A DNA stretch of 51,782 nucleotides from Pseudoalteromonas rubra. Its GTDB lineage: Bacteria > Pseudomonadota > Gammaproteobacteria > Enterobacterales > Alteromonadaceae. The position numbers were made by a program, and so were the translations under genes. How positions within the stretch are numbered: the stretch's first letter is position 1; each line of letters starts with the position of its first letter. The stretch is taken from assembly GCF_005887115.1 (NCBI RefSeq), contig NZ_PNCJ01000026.1, forward strand, positions 1 through 51,782, given 5' to 3'. This document shows, piece by piece, positions 50,452 to 51,782 of the stretch. Below the pieces are notes generated by a model. It saw nothing but the letters and a program-made list of their open reading frames with translations, was not told the origin of the DNA and ran no database searches.

Positions 50452-51032
50452 TGAGGTTTATAACTTCAAAATCAATGTTTCTTGAGCAAGAGAAAAAAGT
50501 TCTATCTCAGTTAATTGAGTTTTCTGAGCTTCCCGAGAAGCTCCTTGCCCAAGACTACAGGTATTTTCTTATTGTGGACTTTAGTTTTGTTTTATCTGCG
50601 AGCTTTTATAATGCCATGGTTGGAGTTAATGAGCGTGAAGAAGGTTTTAATTTAATTTATCACGTATTAGATCCAGAGCCTGAACATTACTATAGAGACC
50701 ATATAGAGAAGTATAAATCAATGATTTTTTCCGGTAGTGATTCGGTTGATGATTTTATTTCAGCTTTAAATGAATATTCAGGTGGGCTGGAGCCTGATTG
50801 TATTATGGATAATTCCGACATAATTATGGCAATGTCAGATGAAGTAATAACTATTGCAAATAGAGAGGTTGACTATACATTAATCGGATTTAAATGCTCT
50901 GCTGCCAAGGAAAGATTTGAAAGAGGAAGCAAGCCAGTCCGATTCTACAACTTTGAAACCGCTAAAAACTTATTGAGTGAAACTATGGGGGACTCTTTTG
51001 ACTCTCACCAATTGAAAAACAATTATTTTTAA
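50451..51032 (+). CDS. Putative cognate immunity protein of the Rhs toxin
   Basis: 193 residues. ATG 50451 overlaps the last base of the toxin stop, with AAAGGAGAAG upstream inside the toxin gene. The position, small size, acidic character (EEGFNLIYHVLDPEPEHYY, SGGLEPDCIMDNSDIIMAMS) and AT-rich composition are those of an immunity gene that travels with the toxin tip. There is no signal peptide or clear transmembrane segment, so it should act in the cytoplasm by binding the toxin tip. No family is recognised. A repeat cluster begins 19 nt after its stop. Confidence 0.75.
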   Translation: MRFITSKSMFLEQEKKVLSQLIEFSELPEKLLAQDYRYFLIVDFSFVLSASFYNAMVGVNEREEGFNLIYHVLDPEPEHYYRDHIEKYKSMIFSGSDSVDDFISALNEYSGGLEPDCIMDNSDIIMAMSDEVITIANREVDYTLIGFKCSAAKERFERGSKPVRFYNFETAKNLLSETMGDSFDSHQLKNNYF

Positions 51033-51050
51033 ACCAACGGAATTATCAAG

Positions 51051-51107
51051 GACATATATGGACGCTCCAGCTATGTCAGGTCTAGGCCTGCTGGGTAGCG
51101 AGTTTTC
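51051..51107 (+). repeat. Type A dispersed repeat, copy 2
   Basis: gacatatatggacgctccag to tagcgagttttc, 57 nt, beginning 19 nt after the immunity gene stop. Related to 555-614 and 51612-51671. Confidence 0.8.
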
Positions 51108-51119
51108 GGTAGTCGCATA

Positions 51120-51166
51120 GACAGCCACCTAAAAATGGCGTACAGACTGTACGCCATTTTAGCTAA
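51120..51166. repeat. Type C palindromic repeat, copy 1
   Basis: gacagccacct is followed by aaaatggcgtacag-a-ctgtacgccatttt, a perfect 14-bp palindrome (51132-51160) around one base, then agctaa. A near-identical copy lies at 51371-51416. Confidence 0.85.
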
Positions 51167-51176
51167 CGGGTTACAC

Positions 51177-51198
51177 GACATATATGGACGCTCCAGCG
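51177..51198 (+). repeat. Type A repeat, truncated copy
   Basis: gacatatatggacgctccag followed by cg, then broken off where a type B repeat begins at 51201. The junction looks like a recombination or insertion point. Confidence 0.7.
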
Positions 51199-51200
51199 CG

Positions 51201-51269
51201 GGTTACACGGACACCCACCCCAAATTGGCGTACGGGATGTGCGCCGTCTAACTTTAGGTAATACTCAAT
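51201..51269 (+). repeat. Type B repeat, copy 1
   Basis: 69 nt from ggttacacggac to gtaatactcaat, with two mismatches against the other two copies. Internal ggcgtac/gtgcgcc can form a 7-bp stem with one G-U pair, at the same place as the type C palindrome. Confidence 0.85.
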
Positions 51270-51286
51270 GAATGAGGTAATGCCAA

Positions 51287-51355
51287 GGTTACACGGACAG
51301 CCACCCCAAATTGGCGTACGGGATGTGCGCCGTCTACCTTTAGGTAATACTCAAT
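51287..51355 (+). repeat. Type B repeat, copy 2
   Basis: 69 nt, identical over its full length to copy 3 at 51531-51599. Confidence 0.9.
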
Positions 51356-51370
51356 AGGGGGAGCAGCAAG

Positions 51371-51416
51371 GACAGCCACCTAAAATGGCGTACAGACTGT
51401 ACGCCATTTTAGCTAA
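51371..51416. repeat. Type C palindromic repeat, copy 2
   Basis: Perfect 16-bp arms (51380-51395 and 51397-51412) around a single base; one A fewer than copy 1. The lead-in gacagccacc is shared with type B repeats. Positions 51417-51530 are unique DNA without a gene. Confidence 0.9.
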
Positions 51417-51530
51417 TACTCATTATCCACTCTGAATGGTTGCGCAGTTTTTAAAGGTAGCTCTCCCCTAAACTGGCGAATCAAGTTTTGGAAGAACCAT
51501 TGACAAAAGAGTGAAGGAATTTAGATGCAC

Positions 51531-51599
51531 GGTTACACGGACAGCCACCCCAAATTGGCGTACGGGATGTGCGCCGTCTACCTTTAGGTAATACTCAAT
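51531..51599 (+). repeat. Type B repeat, copy 3
   Basis: 69 nt, identical to copy 2, 244 nt further on. Confidence 0.9.
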
Positions 51600-51611
51600 A
51601 GTAAGTTACAT

Positions 51612-51671
51612 GACATATATGGGCGCTCCAGCGATGTTAAGCCGAGTAGGCCTGCGGGGTAGCGAGTTTTC
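51612..51671 (+). repeat. Type A dispersed repeat, copy 4
   Basis: gacatatatgggcgctccag to tagcgagttttc, 60 nt, closing the repeat block. It is the copy closest in length to the one at 555-614. The last 111 bases of the window hold nothing I can identify. Confidence 0.8.
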
Positions 51672-51782
51672 GTTATCCCGTTCGTTATGTTACCCGTGTT
51701 GCCATGCCTGATGTTTGGTCTAATCCGCTATAAATGTGTTGCTCTGAAATATATCCGGGGTTAACTGATTGTTCAGCGCCCC

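Noticed and set aside
51120..51600. Integron attC sites
   Set aside because: The palindromes lack the paired RYYYAAC/GTTRRRY core ends, they sit without cassette genes between them, and no integrase is seen.
51051..51671. CRISPR array
   Set aside because: Repeat units are of three different types with irregular spacing and unequal spacers, and there are no cas genes.

Overview
The window looks like chromosomal DNA of a marine gammaproteobacterium of the Pseudoalteromonas type. This rests on gene content read by eye, not on a database search. The main pointers are a 669-residue chloride-type alpha-amylase precursor with the same architecture as the Pseudoalteromonas haloplanktis enzyme, a DUF2999 protein, a DUF6058 protein, a GlyGly-CTERM metalloprotease and an Alteromonadales-style deoB-deoD / udk-nupC nucleoside block. 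No rRNA, tRNA, CRISPR array or insertion sequence was found.

Layout. Positions 1-1400 are accessory DNA: the tail of a broken gene, two orphan hydrophobic proteins resembling immunity proteins, and one copy of a repeat that reappears at the far right end. Positions 1475-4630 hold small conserved genes, including a DUF6058 protein and a bile-acid:Na+ symporter family transporter. Positions 4690-7025 (minus strand) hold a lipoprotein gene broken at two homopolymers, preceded by two paralogous double-glycine-leader peptide genes. One of these was too short for routine gene calling. Positions 7276-10612 carry an RNA m5C methyltransferase, DUF2999, a membrane-anchored GH25 lysozyme and a membrane protein. 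Positions 10704-14945 form a nucleoside salvage block (nupC and udk divergent from deoB and deoD) with two near-mirror-image operator candidates in the shared intergenic region. Positions 15018-22994 carry TPR proteins, a ferredoxin-NADP reductase, an NTF2-like protein, a periplasmic binding protein and a NarL-type two-component system divergent from a membrane protein, with a large inverted repeat between them. Positions 23308-28295 carry a secreted metalloprotease, a lipoprotein and an OmpR/histidine kinase pair in one compact run.

Positions 28279-30905 are a bufferin (bufA-bufB-bufC) ribosomal-peptide operon. Its precursor is unusual: it has a lipobox and two tandem copies of the six-cysteine domain. 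A perfect 15-bp stem-loop separates precursor from enzymes, and a perfect 13-bp inverted repeat lies upstream of the precursor. Positions 31203-37750 hold a HAF-repeat protein, a YqjD/DUF883-like membrane operon, a DUF418-like protein, a membrane-linked XRE regulator and the alpha-amylase.

Positions 38147-51032 are a secreted polymorphic-toxin locus: a 476-residue exported beta-rich protein, then a 3625-residue SpvB/TcB/Rhs giant with an unrecognised C-terminal tip, then an unrecognised gene in the immunity position. From 51051 to 51671 there is a dense block of interleaved palindromic repeats. One class matches the copy at 555-614, so both ends of the window probably belong to the same kind of toxin-associated, recombination-prone DNA. 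The strongest candidates for undescribed biology are the lipoprotein-anchored double bufferin, the orphan GG-leader peptide pair, and the Rhs C-terminal/immunity pair with its flanking repeats.
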